A stretch of DNA of 64,000 bases from Planococcus halocryophilus (GCF_001687585.2 NZ_CP016537.2:468001-532000); one strand, 5' to 3'. Counted from the first letter of the stretch, positions 25,379-34,442 are shown. Program-made: numbers and translations. The notes: generated from the letters alone by a model not told the origin.

Positions 25379-26935
25379 ATGTATTGGTGCAAAATCGCCC
25401 GGACAGAGGCAGAATATGCTGAAATTGCACGCTTAAACTATGACACCTTTGTAGAAGAAATTCCTCAACATCAAACAAATGACAGCGGTACACGTGTCGA
25501 TCCTTTTCATGAACAAAATACGTATTTAATTGTATTGTCAGAAATGGAAGTGGTTGGCATGATTGCGTTGCGTTCTGAACGTCCGTTTTCATTAGATCTG
25601 AAAATCGGGAAGTTTGAAGAGTTTTTGCCGAATGCGGGTAAAGTTTGTGAAATCCGTTTACTGGCGATACGTAAAGCGCATCGGAACGGACGTGTGTTTT
25701 TCCTTTTAGCCCGTGCATTATCTGATTTTTGCTTAGAGCAAGGTTTTGATTCAGCTGTTATTTCTGGAACAACACGTCAAATGAAACTATATGGCCAGCT
25801 CGGATTTCGCGCGTTTGCAGAACCAATGGGCACAGGAGAAGCTATCTTCATCCCAATGGTTACGACGCGTCGCCAATACATGGATTCTGTTGCGGCGAGG
25901 TTGCAAGCAAAACGCAGACTGTTTGTGCCTGGCCCAGTTGCTTTAACAAAAAAACTCGCTGCTCCTTTTCAAGAACCACCTATTTCTCATCGATCAGCAG
26001 CTTTTCGGGAAGTGCGACAGGAAGTTGACCGATTACTTGAGGATATGACAGGAATGACTCCTCATCTATTAGCAGGAAGTGGGACTTTGGCGAACGAAGC
26101 CATGCTCGCGCAAATAAAGCGGCTAAATTCAAAAGGATTAATTTTGGTGAATGGTGAATTTGGCAAACGTTTAGTCCGCCAAGCGGAGCGTGTTAACGTG
26201 GATTATGAAGTAGTGGAAGAATTGTGGGGACAAGCTTTCGATTTTGAAGAAATAATAGAGCGCATTGAAACAGAAGACTTTCATTGGATTCTCATGGTTC
26301 ATGGTGAAACTTCTACGGGGCAATTAAATAACTTTCACGAACTCACTAGTATTTGTAAGGAGCGTGACATTAAGCTTTGCTTGGATTGCATTAGTAGCTT
26401 TGGGGCTGTGCCATTTTCGCTTGAAGAGGTTTGGCTCGCAACAGCAACAAGTGGCAAGGCCATCGGAACTTTAAGTGGTGTCGCCATTGTCTTTGCAGAT
26501 CATGAAATAGAGTCAGACGATAACGTGCCTAGCTATTTAGATCTTGGGCTTTATGCGACAGACATCCCGTTTACATTTTCAGCGAGTTTACTGGAAAGCT
26601 TACATCTTACATTAAAGGCATATCCTGCACGCTATGAACTGTTAAATCAGCGCTTCCATAAATTACAAGAAGATACGCAAAACTGGCCAACTTTAGCGGC
26701 CGGTTACCCGACCGCTCGAACTTTTCAAGTAGTAGAAGATATTCGTTTTCTTGTTGAAGATGCCCATCTTTCCGGTTTCGAGTTACATTCAGCAAGTGGC
26801 TATTTAAAAGTGCGGGAATTGTTTCAAGTTTCCTGCATTCAACCAGAATTTGAAAAAGACTGGGAGCACTTCATAGAATTTTATGAAGTTTACCATCGCT
26901 ATCATGTAAAAGAAAAAGCCCGTCACTCAATGTGA
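25379..26935 (+). CDS. GNAT-type acyltransferase fused to class V aminotransferase
   Basis: 518 residues with a good AGGAGG-like site. Residues about 1-165 form a GNAT fold similar to N-acyl amino acid synthases (R-L-N-Y-D-T-F-V-E-E and D-P-F-H-E-Q-N-T-Y-L-I-V). From about 180 to the end comes a PLP enzyme of fold type I, class V: V-P-G-P-V-A-L near 183-189, G-S-G-T-L-A-N-E 233-240, Asp336, and the Schiff-base Lys360 in A-T-S-G-K. The joined activities suggest an amino compound is made and acylated by one polypeptide. The final eight codons lie in a duplicated terminator sequence. Confidence 0.85.
   Translation: MYWCKIARTEAEYAEIARLNYDTFVEEIPQHQTNDSGTRVDPFHEQNTYLIVLSEMEVVGMIALRSERPFSLDLKIGKFEEFLPNAGKVCEIRLLAIRKAHRNGRVFFLLARALSDFCLEQGFDSAVISGTTRQMKLYGQLGFRAFAEPMGTGEAIFIPMVTTRRQYMDSVAARLQAKRRLFVPGPVALTKKLAAPFQEPPISHRSAAFREVRQEVDRLLEDMTGMTPHLLAGSGTLANEAMLAQIKRLNSKGLILVNGEFGKRLVRQAERVNVDYEVVEELWGQAFDFEEIIERIETEDFHWILMVHGETSTGQLNNFHELTSICKERDIKLCLDCISSFGAVPFSLEEVWLATATSGKAIGTLSGVAIVFADHEIESDDNVPSYLDLGLYATDIPFTFSASLLESLHLTLKAYPARYELLNQRFHKLQEDTQNWPTLAAGYPTARTFQVVEDIRFLVEDAHLSGFELHSASGYLKVRELFQVSCIQPEFEKDWEHFIEFYEVYHRYHVKEKARHSM
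26909..26935. repeat. First copy of a 27 bp direct repeat
   Basis: AAAGAAAAAGCCCGTCACTC plus AATGTGA is repeated exactly at 27093-27119. This copy is the end of the fusion gene, while the second copy is half of a terminator. The 157 bp between them holds a GC-rich repeat. Confidence 0.9.
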
Positions 26936-27092
26936 AGAGTTAAGAGTATAAAAAAATTTATTTCCTTTTTTGAAAAAGGAGTACTTCATACTAGCGAAGG
27001 CGCGTCCACGGGGTAGGCGGAGTGAGAAGACAGATGGTCTTTCTGGCTTCTCGCGAGAGCCATCCCCAAAGCGACCGGAGCGATTTGTTGCT
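26936..27092. mobile_element. Repeat element flanked by duplicated terminator sequence
   Basis: 157 bp between two copies of a 27 bp repeat. About 26990-27090 is GC-rich with CGCGTCCACGGGG, GGCGGAGTGAGAAG and GCGACCGGAGCGA, like the small repetitive elements of Bacillales genomes. No ORF. An insertion that duplicated its target would explain the arrangement; recombination between copies is the alternative. Confidence 0.6.
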
Positions 27093-27128
27093 AAAGAAAA
27101 AGCCCGTCACTCAATGTGACGGGCTTTT
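27093..27128. terminator. Bidirectional terminator with the second repeat copy
   Basis: AAAAGCCCGTCAC (27098-27110) and GTGACGGGCTTTT (27116-27128) pair around TCAAT. It separates the fusion gene and the convergent XRE-TPR gene. The left arm and loop equal the repeat at 26909. Confidence 0.88.
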
Positions 27129-27129
27129 G

Positions 27130-28353
27130 TTATGCCAGTACTTTTTTGTGCGCCGCTAATATAAACGTCTTATAAGGGAAGTCAGGCATAGGTTTGATCA
27201 AGTCTTTCGCAATCGTAGCGTGTTTTATTGCGAGCTCTTTGTCGCCGAGCTCTAAGTAAATGAGTGCCATATAGGCATCTTTTTCATAATGCAACGACAA
27301 ATCGTAAGGATGATGTAGAAATTCCCAAAGCTCGTGCTTTTTCAGCCATGTCAACGCTTCTTCAAATTGTCCGAGACCATATAAAGCTTTTCCTTTTTCT
27401 AAAGTAAACATAAAGATTTTGTCTTCTGGATATTTTTCTAAGTTTTCGTCAATTAATACAAGAGCGGCTTGGTAGTCATGAGCAAAAGAATTTAAATAGT
27501 GAACTTCAATCGCATCAGCGAATGCGCTCACCTCATCGTCATCCGTAAAATCCGCAAACAAGTGAAGTTTCGAAATGTAATAATCTTTTCTTGCTGTATC
27601 CTCTTCCAACATGGCTTGAAAACCTGCCAGACGATAAAGAGCGTCAATTCGATAAAATACTTGATGCTCTTTGGAGTATTGAATAGCTTCCTCCATTAAA
27701 CGCTTAGCGTTTTCACCATCTCCGATAGCGGAATAAAGAATCGACTCGTAATAATCAAAATCCAATTTCTTCAATGGATCCAAAACTCCAGCACGTTCTT
27801 CAAGGGTCTTTCTTGATGTTTGAATTAAGACTAGTGCATCTTTATAGCGATGTTCCGTAAATGCCATCATCGCTTTAAAAGTATGAAGGTCCGCACTTTG
27901 GTTAATCATATGCAGGCTTTCGTATATTTCTTCTGCTTTTTTTAACACTTCTTCCCAGCCGCTTTGTTTTGAATGATAACTGCAATATCCATAAATTTCA
28001 AAGAGCCTTGCAGATTCGTAACGAAAGGGAAGATGTTCGAGATAGGGTTTTAGAATCTTAACGATGTTTTTATACTTTGCAATCAATTCATCGCTTAACA
28101 ACTCTTTTGTATAAAGCTTTTCGATTTTTTCGAGTAAGCTTCTCAATTCGTGAGTGGGTAGGCTTTCAAGGAGTTCATTCTGATCTACCTGTAGCTGCTC
28201 TGCGATATAGGCTAAGCTTTCCATCGAAGGATTGGCCTTATTATTTTCGATTAAACTAAGCATTCCTTTAGTCAATTGGTCACCTGCTAAAGTTTGCAGC
28301 GTTAACCCTTTCTGTTTACGTAAAGTCTTGATGCGTTCGCCTAAAGTAGCCAT
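27130..28353 (-). CDS. XRE family regulator with C-terminal TPR repeats (RRNPP-like)
   Basis: 407 residues. Residues 1-65 form an XRE helix-turn-helix (G-L-T-L-Q-T-L-A-G-D-Q-L-T-K-G-M-L-S-L-I-E-N). The remaining 340 residues are helical with repeated motifs typical of tetratricopeptide repeats. This layout is that of PlcR, NprR, Rgg and similar regulators that often bind small peptides; no signalling peptide gene is evident here. It is divergent from an MFS gene, and two identical palindromes flank the shared promoter, so it probably represses both. Confidence 0.85.
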   Translation of the reverse strand: MATLGERIKTLRKQKGLTLQTLAGDQLTKGMLSLIENNKANPSMESLAYIAEQLQVDQNELLESLPTHELRSLLEKIEKLYTKELLSDELIAKYKNIVKILKPYLEHLPFRYESARLFEIYGYCSYHSKQSGWEEVLKKAEEIYESLHMINQSADLHTFKAMMAFTEHRYKDALVLIQTSRKTLEERAGVLDPLKKLDFDYYESILYSAIGDGENAKRLMEEAIQYSKEHQVFYRIDALYRLAGFQAMLEEDTARKDYYISKLHLFADFTDDDEVSAFADAIEVHYLNSFAHDYQAALVLIDENLEKYPEDKIFMFTLEKGKALYGLGQFEEALTWLKKHELWEFLHHPYDLSLHYEKDAYMALIYLELGDKELAIKHATIAKDLIKPMPDFPYKTFILAAHKKVLA

Positions 28354-28374
28354 TGGATCACCCGCCTTTTCATT

Positions 28375-28393
28375 AGTTTAATTATATTAAACT
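28375..28393. promoter_or_regulatory. Operator 1 of the XRE-TPR/MFS switch
   Basis: Palindrome AGTTTAAT-TAT-ATTAAACT overlapping the minus-strand -10 hexamer (TATAAT, plus positions 28381-28386). Core arms match operator 2. Confidence 0.75.
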
Positions 28394-28410
28394 TTTTCTT
28401 GTCATGTCAA
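28381..28410 (-). promoter_or_regulatory. Promoter of the XRE-TPR gene
   Basis: Minus-strand TTGACA at 28405-28410 and TATAAT at 28381-28386, spacer 18 bp, near-perfect sigma-A sequence. Confidence 0.75.
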
Positions 28411-28427
28411 TTCGGTTATGATATATT
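28399..28427 (+). promoter_or_regulatory. Promoter of the divergent MFS gene
   Basis: TTGTCA at 28399-28404 and TATATT at 28422-28427, spacer 17 bp. Its -35 hexamer is directly adjacent to the -35 hexamer of the opposite promoter. Confidence 0.7.
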
Positions 28428-28429
28428 TT

Positions 28430-28446
28430 GTTTAATTAAATTAAAC
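28430..28446. promoter_or_regulatory. Operator 2 of the XRE-TPR/MFS switch
   Basis: GTTTAAT-TAA-ATTAAAC, same arms and spacing as operator 1, placed just after the plus-strand -10 over the expected start of transcription. Confidence 0.75.
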
Positions 28447-28468
28447 TTTTATTTAGGAGGTTGAAAAG

Positions 28469-29737
28469 ATGAGTGAGGAGTTACGTATCAAACAAGCCAC
28501 ATTCCATCTGTATACGTTTACGGTTAGCAAGTTAATCTCCACATTTGGGAGCTCTGTTTACGCGTTTGGTATTAGTTTGTATGTGTTGGCTTTGACTGGT
28601 TCAGCTGCTAGTTTTGCGATTAATTTAATTTGCAGTATTTTGCCAAGATCGATATTGTCCCCATTTGCTGGGTATGTTGCAGATAAGTATTCAAAAAAAG
28701 CCATCGTCATTTTGTCTCAAATAGCCAGTATGCTTGCAGTAGCAGGTTTACTCGTTTTCGTGTTACTGAATGGTTTGTCGTTAACAGCTATTTATACGAC
28801 TACCGCGCTATTATCCATTAGTACAATGTTTACCGGTGTTACGTTTTCTTCGTCGATTGCCAACCTGATTGATCCAGATCGCATTCAACGGGCAATGGGT
28901 TTTAACCAATCAGCAATTTCAATTGCGGCAATTGGAGGTCCTGTAGTAGGGGGGATTCTTTTTGGGTTTGTTTCGATGAATGTTTTTCTAGTGATTCAAG
29001 TTACTGCATACGCCTTAGCGGTGTTGTTAGAGTCTACGATGAACTTTAAACTTTTTACAAATCGAACTGAACAACAAAGTGATAGCTCGAAAAATTCCAT
29101 GTTGAAAGAAATGAAAGAAGGATTTTTTTACTTGAAATCCAATCGTGTCATTATGGTAATTGTCACGACGGCTGTAGGTATTAACTTCTTTTTTTCATCA
29201 ATGATGATTGGCTTGCCGTTTATTGCAGTTCAGCAATTGCAAATTGATGCGACGCATTTTGGGATGATTGAAGCCATGATTGCGATCGGGATGTTAGTAG
29301 CGTCGATTTATTTTTCCGTCAGCAAAGATGTAGAATTTCCGTTACTGGTTGCTAAAAGAGGGATATTGGCGATGTCTGTTTTGCTTGCCGGAATGGGTAT
29401 CCCACTTATTATTGGTATGTCCTATAACGTAACAGTTGGTTATTTCCTTTTGCTTATGTTGATATTTGGTATCAGCAATGTCTTTGTCAATACGCCAATT
29501 GGTGTCATGATGCAAAAGGACGTAGCAGAAGAATACCGTGGTCGCGTCTTTGGAATTTTGGAATCGATGGCAATGGCTATGATGCCACTAGGTTATCTAC
29601 TATTTGGTTTGTTATATGACATGCTGCCTGCAGAATATGTGGTTGTAGCAAGCAGTCTTTGCTTGATTGCACTAACAAGTTATTTAATGCGCTCATCAAT
29701 TATGGAGGAAGCAATGCCATCACTTCAAAAAATATAA
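28469..29737 (+). CDS. MFS efflux transporter (macrolide-efflux-like)
   Basis: 422 residues with AGGAGG 9 nt before the ATG. Twelve hydrophobic segments; the V-A-D-K-Y-S-K-K loop between helices 2 and 3 and the overall length and start S-K-L-I-S-T-F-G-S-S-V-Y resemble the MefA-like branch of drug efflux pumps. Expression is probably induced when the divergent XRE-TPR regulator releases its operator. Substrate unknown. Confidence 0.87.
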   Translation: MSEELRIKQATFHLYTFTVSKLISTFGSSVYAFGISLYVLALTGSAASFAINLICSILPRSILSPFAGYVADKYSKKAIVILSQIASMLAVAGLLVFVLLNGLSLTAIYTTTALLSISTMFTGVTFSSSIANLIDPDRIQRAMGFNQSAISIAAIGGPVVGGILFGFVSMNVFLVIQVTAYALAVLLESTMNFKLFTNRTEQQSDSSKNSMLKEMKEGFFYLKSNRVIMVIVTTAVGINFFFSSMMIGLPFIAVQQLQIDATHFGMIEAMIAIGMLVASIYFSVSKDVEFPLLVAKRGILAMSVLLAGMGIPLIIGMSYNVTVGYFLLLMLIFGISNVFVNTPIGVMMQKDVAEEYRGRVFGILESMAMAMMPLGYLLFGLLYDMLPAEYVVVASSLCLIALTSYLMRSSIMEEAMPSLQKI

Positions 29738-29743
29738 TGGTCA

Positions 29744-29788
29744 AAAAAATACTGAACAACTTTATTTCCAAAGTTGTTCAGTATTTTT
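29744..29788 (+). terminator. Intrinsic terminator after MFS gene
   Basis: AAATACTGAACAACTTT and AAAGTTGTTCAGTATTT form a long stem followed by T's. Confidence 0.88.
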
Positions 29789-29920
29789 GGTGAAAAGTTT
29801 TCTTTGTTTATTGAAAATTAAAATAATTTATGCATAAATACCTTGTTTTATTGTCTGTATTCTGTATTTTAAGGGTAACCCATTACTAAGGACTTATATT
29901 TAGTGAATGGGGTGTAGATT

Positions 29921-30250
29921 ATGAGCTCGGAAAAATCCGCTGAGCCATTAAAAAAATATGTTTGGAGCTTAGTCATCTTAAATTTCCTAGATGGCTTGTT
30001 AACATACATAGGGCTTTCTACTGGAGCTATAAATGAAGCTAACCCTTTGTTAGTATCGCTTTCTCCTTTAGCCCTCTTAGCTACGAAGCTTTTTTTATCC
30101 CTTTGTCTTTTTAGCTTTCTCTTCACACCTTTCATCAAGATTCAATCCCGCATCTGGCGTTTTACGCTTGTGATGGTAAATGTTCTTTATTCACTCACCT
30201 TACTTCTTCATGTGTATTGGCTAGTCATTTTAGTAACAATGAGTTCTTGA
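29921..30250 (+). CDS. DUF5658 membrane protein
   Basis: 109 residues, three or four membrane helices. The L-N-F-L-D-G-L-L-T-Y-I-G-L-S-T-G-A-I-N-E-A-N-P-L pattern is the DUF5658 signature, found in bacteria and archaea without known function. GGGGTG precedes the ATG. A single gene between two MFS genes. Confidence 0.8.
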   Translation: MSSEKSAEPLKKYVWSLVILNFLDGLLTYIGLSTGAINEANPLLVSLSPLALLATKLFLSLCLFSFLFTPFIKIQSRIWRFTLVMVNVLYSLTLLLHVYWLVILVTMSS

Positions 30251-30306
30251 ATATAAAAAAACACCGCTAAAAGCGATGCTCATGCTAGAACTCCTGCTAT
30301 TGTCTA

Positions 30307-31488
30307 TCAGGCAGAAGCGCTTGCTTTTTTTGTCGTTGCTAAGGTCTTGTTAGAAGCTCTAAACAATACGATTAACAAGATACTCGCTATTGCCAGCGCT
30401 GCAGATAAATAATAAATGCTGCCGGCTTGAATAGTGAGGAGCCATGTAAAAGCTAGAGGACCAATAATGCGTCCAAGATTATCCATAGAATAAGTTAACC
30501 CAGCGGCTGTCCCATATTTGCCACCTGATTCTTTTGAAGTTAACGACACTAATGCTGTACGAGACAAAGCATTCCCGGCAGTAAAGATGCTGAGTGCAAC
30601 ACCAGCAAAAAACAAACTGTTTGTAAAAGGGAGGAGGAACAACCCGAGAGCGGTAACGATTTGTGCGCCCATGATCCACTTTGTTTCGGCACCATCTTTA
30701 ATGCGGCGAACAACTCCGCCTTGAATGGTAGCATCGACAAACCCACTCGCGATAAACAAGTAGCCAAGTTGAAGCGGTGTAATGCTAATTTGTTGGATTT
30801 GGAACAATTGAAAAGTTGATTCCAATCCTGCTAGTAAAACAGTTACCATAAAGGACATTAAAAACAAATAGCGAATGCGGAACTGCCAAAGTGTACTCGA
30901 GCCTTTTGGCAAAAGCGCACGTTTAACGGCTTCACCTTTACGAACAGGCTCTTTTAATACGATACTCGCATAACCCATCAATAAGAGTACAAGTACTGCA
31001 GAAGTCGTAAATGGCAGCGATAAGGAAATCGATCCTAGCAAGCCACCAATAGCAGGTCCGAAAATAAACCCTAAGCCAATTGACATGCCAAGAAAGCCCA
31101 TGTATTTATTGCGGTCTTCGTTTGAAGTGATATCTGCTACATACCCTGTTACAGCAGTGTAAAGTGCACCGGAAAATAGACCACCTACAATGCGTGAAAA
31201 ATACAACAACATTAAATTATCAAGAAACAACGAAAATAAGAAGAAGCTTAAACTAAACCCAGCTAGCCCGATAAGAATAAGTTTTTTACGCCCAGTGTTA
31301 TCGGAAAGTTTTCCCCATAGCGGTGCTGTGAAAAACGAAGATAAGGCATAGATGGTGATTAATCCGCCAACATGGATTTCCGAGTAACCTTGTTGCACAA
31401 TGACTTCAGGTAAAATAGGGATAATAATGCCGAATCCTAAGTACACAAAAAACTGAACGGACATCAGCAGTAAGATGGTTTTTTTCAT
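30307..31488 (-). CDS. MFS multidrug transporter (TetA/Bmr-like)
   Basis: 393 residues, 12 helices. Hallmarks: G-x-L-S-D-N-T-G-R-K-K (loop 2-3) and G-x-x-F-G-P-x-x-G-G motif C in helix 5 (F-I-F-G-P-A-I-G-G-L-L), which mark drug/H+ antiporters. Its upstream region is a block of repeats (31500-32000). Substrates cannot be inferred. Confidence 0.87.
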   Translation of the reverse strand: MKKTILLLMSVQFFVYLGFGIIIPILPEVIVQQGYSEIHVGGLITIYALSSFFTAPLWGKLSDNTGRKKLILIGLAGFSLSFFLFSLFLDNLMLLYFSRIVGGLFSGALYTAVTGYVADITSNEDRNKYMGFLGMSIGLGFIFGPAIGGLLGSISLSLPFTTSAVLVLLLMGYASIVLKEPVRKGEAVKRALLPKGSSTLWQFRIRYLFLMSFMVTVLLAGLESTFQLFQIQQISITPLQLGYLFIASGFVDATIQGGVVRRIKDGAETKWIMGAQIVTALGLFLLPFTNSLFFAGVALSIFTAGNALSRTALVSLTSKESGGKYGTAAGLTYSMDNLGRIIGPLAFTWLLTIQAGSIYYLSAALAIASILLIVLFRASNKTLATTKKASASA

Positions 31489-31566
31489 AATGAAGAATTC
31501 CTACTTTCTGAAAAGAATATGTCCTCATTTTACCTTTGTTTCTTAAGTAGAACAATGACCAGAAAA

Positions 31567-31588
31567 AAGAAGACCATTTCTGGTCCTC
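31567..31588. repeat. First copy of a 22 bp terminator-like repeat
   Basis: AAGAAGACCATTTCTGGTCC followed by TC; it differs at one base from 32022-32043. The second copy is the hairpin just after copA. Confidence 0.85.
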
Positions 31589-31634
31589 TTAGACTGGAGA
31601 CAAAGTCTTATTAAACTGAATAGTGATGCATATT

Positions 31635-31767
31635 CTTCAACTGGGCTGGCCACTTCGCTTTCCGTGGGCTCAGCTTCAGCCTCCTCGTCACTGACGTTCC
31701 TGCGGGGTCTTCAGCTTTCGTCGCTTCGCTGCTCCCACAGGAGGCTTCGTGGCCAACCCAATTGAAG
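31635..31767 (-). repeat. Bacillales-type GC-rich repeat element A
   Basis: 133 bp bounded by an inverted repeat (CTTCAACTGGGCTGGCCAC against GTGGCCAACCCAATTGAAG). Read on the minus strand it includes GACCCCGCAGGA, GACGAGGAGGCT and CGGAAAGCG, the same word order as element B. Confidence 0.7.
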
Positions 31768-31863
31768 GCTTCTTGCTACAAACAAAGTAAGATTCTTTAG
31801 TACGCTTCATCATAAAAGTAACTTATGAAAAGTTTTTTCCTCTACTCACTCTAGGATTCGGAG

Positions 31864-31965
31864 CACCTAGTGGCGACTCCAGCGGAAAAACGAAGTGGTG
31901 AGACCCCGCAGGAGCTTGCGACGAGGAGGCTCAGCGCGGAGTCCGCGGAAAGCGTCCACTAGGTG
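31864..31965 (+). repeat. Bacillales-type GC-rich repeat element B
   Basis: 102 bp bounded by CACCTAGTGG and CCACTAGGTG. Internal words GACCCCGCAGGA, GACGAGGAGGCT and CGGAAAGCG are shared with element A in the opposite orientation. I see no ORF; the sequence could fold into a long structured RNA. Confidence 0.7.
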
Positions 31966-32021
31966 TGGAGAATCCCATATACATACAAAAAAATGAGTAA
32001 GCATTCTTTTTTCTGCAAATT

Positions 32022-32043
32022 AAGAGGACCATTTCTGGTCCTC
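32022..32043 (-). terminator. Hairpin after copA, second copy of the 22 bp repeat
   Basis: GAGGACCA and TGGTCCTC arms with a TTTC loop, 12 bp beyond the copA stop. The T run is weak, so termination may be partial. Confidence 0.6.
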
Positions 32044-32054
32044 ATAAAAAATAA

Positions 32055-34442
32055 TTATTTATTTAATTTAACACGTTGTAAACGTAAAGCGTTCATGACA
32101 ACTGATACGGAACTAAATGCCATGGCAGCTCCTGCAAGCCAAGGAGCTAACAAACCAACTGCCGCAATCGGAATGCCGATTGAGTTATATGCAAGTGCCC
32201 AGAATAAGTTTTGTTTAATATTACGAACGGTCAATCGACTCATTTGAACCGCGTCGACGACTCTCATTAAATCACCTTGCATTAACGTAATATCGGCGGC
32301 TTCCATTGCAATAGCTGTTCCGGTACCCATAGCCATTCCAACATCTGCACTAGCTAAAGCCGGAGCGTCGTTTAAGCCGTCTCCAGCCATGGCGACATGT
32401 CTACCTTGCCCTTGAAGTTTAACAACAACATCGGCTTTTTCTGCTGGTAAGACGCCAGCAAATACTTCGTCGATGCCAACTTGTTTAGCGATTGCCATCG
32501 CTGTGCGTTCTTGGTCTCCTGTTAACATGACCACATGTAATCCCATATCTTTCATTTCTTGAATTGCTTGTTTAGCTGTTTCTTTCATAGTATCGGCAAC
32601 AGCAACGAGTCCGCTGTAACGGCCGTCAACAGCAATGAACATAACCGTTTTGCCGTCTTGTTCTAAAGCGGTAGCTTGCGCTTCATCGATTGCAAGACCG
32701 TCCATCAAACGACGATTTCCCATGACGACTTGACGATTATCTACAGTGGCACGAATGCCGTGACCTGGTACAGCTTCAAAAAGACTAACCGCTAAATTTG
32801 CTTCACCATAATCAGAGATGGCTTGCGCAACTGGGTGTTCAGATTGATTTTCGGCACTAGCCGCTAAGTTTTTTAATTCATTTAAATCGATTCCATCAGC
32901 CGGAATAAAATCTGTAACGACAGGGCGGCCATTTGTAATGGTGCCTGTTTTGTCCAATACGATGGTATCAATATGCTTTGTGTTTTCAAGCGATTCTGCT
33001 GTTTTAAATAATACGCCTTGTTCAGCAGCACGACCTGATCCCGCCATAATAGATGTTGGTGTAGCTAGTCCTAATGCGCAAGGACAAGCGATTACGAGAA
33101 CTGCAATTGTACTTTCAAGAGCGGCTGGAAAGTTTCCAGGTGATACTAAGAAGTACCAGGCGATAAACGTGACTATTGCAATCCCAACAACGACTGGAAC
33201 AAAGACACTGGAAATTTGGTCAGCAAGTCGTTGAATCGGTGCTTTAGAACCTTGTGCTTGTTCAACAACACGAATGATATTCGATAATACAGTATCTTTA
33301 CCGATTTTATCCGCGCGTACATGAAGCGAACCGTTAGAATTGACGGTCGCTGCAAAGACAGCGTCGCCTGTCTCTTTATCAACCGGTAAACTTTCACCAG
33401 TTAGCATCGATTCATCCACTGCTGAATTACCTGAAAGAACAGCGGCATCAACTGGAATAGAAGCACCGGGTTTAATCAATAAGATGTCACCGGTTTTGAC
33501 TTCTGAAATTGGCAAGCTGACAAATTCATCTCCGCGCTCGACAAGTGCATGTTGAGGCTGCAATTTCATTAACTTCTTAATAGCGTCAGAAGAGCGGCCT
33601 TTTGCACGTGCTTCAAAAACTTTCCCTAAAATAATTAACGTAATTAGCACGGCACTCGTTTCGAAATACAAACCCATAGTATGTCCTGTGTTCCAATTAG
33701 AAAGAACTAAGTAAACACTATAGAAATAGGCGGCTGAAGTTCCGAGTGATACTAACACATCCATATTGGCGGATTTATTTTTTAAAGCAAAATAAGCACC
33801 TTTATAGAAAGACGCACCAATAATAAATTGAACCGGTGTTGCTAATGCCCATTGAATAAGAGGGTTCATCAAAATCTCAGGCACATACATCCAAGACGTG
33901 AACGAAAAATGACTAAACATTGTCCAAAGTAGCGGGAAAGAAAGGGCTGCGGAAATCCAGAACAAGCGTGTTTTCTTTTTAATCTCCTGTTGTTTGTGAT
34001 CAGTTGCTTCTTCGCTTTCTTGCTCAAGAACTGCGTCGTAACCAAGTGATTGAATTCGTTTTACAAAATCTTCAGGTGTAACAGTTCCAGGATTGTAAGA
34101 AACATGTCCCGTTTCCATCGCCAAATTCACATTGGCTAGTTGAACACCTTCCATTTTGTTTAATACTTTCTCGATGCGTGCAGAGCAATTTGCACAAGTC
34201 ATGCCTTGAATGGAAAAATCAATTTCTTGTTGCTGAACGCCATATCCTAATTGTTCGATTTTATTTTGTACTTCTGTCATCGATGCTTGATCACTATCAA
34301 AGACAACATTGGCTTTTTCTGTAGCAAAATTAACGGTTGCTTCTGATACGCCAGGCAATTTTTGAAGCCCTTTTTCTACGCGGTTTGCGCACGCCGCACA
34401 AGTCATACCGGTAATTGCTACTTCCGTTTGTTTTGTGCTCAT
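32055..34442 (-). CDS. copA: Copper-exporting P1B-type ATPase CopA
   Basis: 795 residues from ATG with AAAGGTGGG upstream; a GTG four codons earlier is less likely. Two N-terminal heavy-metal domains (Cys15/Cys18 and Cys83/Cys86), C-P-C in the sixth helix (A-C-P-C-A-L-G), D-K-T-G-T and G-D-G-L-N-D-A-P. The final N and M-S-S motifs (Y-N and M-x-x-S-S) define Cu(I) export. The enzyme is placed downstream of csoR and copZ with its own CsoR-type operator. Confidence 0.95.
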   Translation of the reverse strand: MSTKQTEVAITGMTCAACANRVEKGLQKLPGVSEATVNFATEKANVVFDSDQASMTEVQNKIEQLGYGVQQQEIDFSIQGMTCANCSARIEKVLNKMEGVQLANVNLAMETGHVSYNPGTVTPEDFVKRIQSLGYDAVLEQESEEATDHKQQEIKKKTRLFWISAALSFPLLWTMFSHFSFTSWMYVPEILMNPLIQWALATPVQFIIGASFYKGAYFALKNKSANMDVLVSLGTSAAYFYSVYLVLSNWNTGHTMGLYFETSAVLITLIILGKVFEARAKGRSSDAIKKLMKLQPQHALVERGDEFVSLPISEVKTGDILLIKPGASIPVDAAVLSGNSAVDESMLTGESLPVDKETGDAVFAATVNSNGSLHVRADKIGKDTVLSNIIRVVEQAQGSKAPIQRLADQISSVFVPVVVGIAIVTFIAWYFLVSPGNFPAALESTIAVLVIACPCALGLATPTSIMAGSGRAAEQGVLFKTAESLENTKHIDTIVLDKTGTITNGRPVVTDFIPADGIDLNELKNLAASAENQSEHPVAQAISDYGEANLAVSLFEAVPGHGIRATVDNRQVVMGNRRLMDGLAIDEAQATALEQDGKTVMFIAVDGRYSGLVAVADTMKETAKQAIQEMKDMGLHVVMLTGDQERTAMAIAKQVGIDEVFAGVLPAEKADVVVKLQGQGRHVAMAGDGLNDAPALASADVGMAMGTGTAIAMEAADITLMQGDLMRVVDAVQMSRLTVRNIKQNLFWALAYNSIGIPIAAVGLLAPWLAGAAMAFSSVSVVMNALRLQRVKLNK

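Noticed and set aside
29869..30138. 89-codon minus-strand ORF
   Set aside because: Antisense to the DUF5658 gene and without a ribosome binding site.
31963..32247. 94-codon plus-strand ORF
   Set aside because: Mostly antisense to copA and starts in a repeat; no ribosome binding site.
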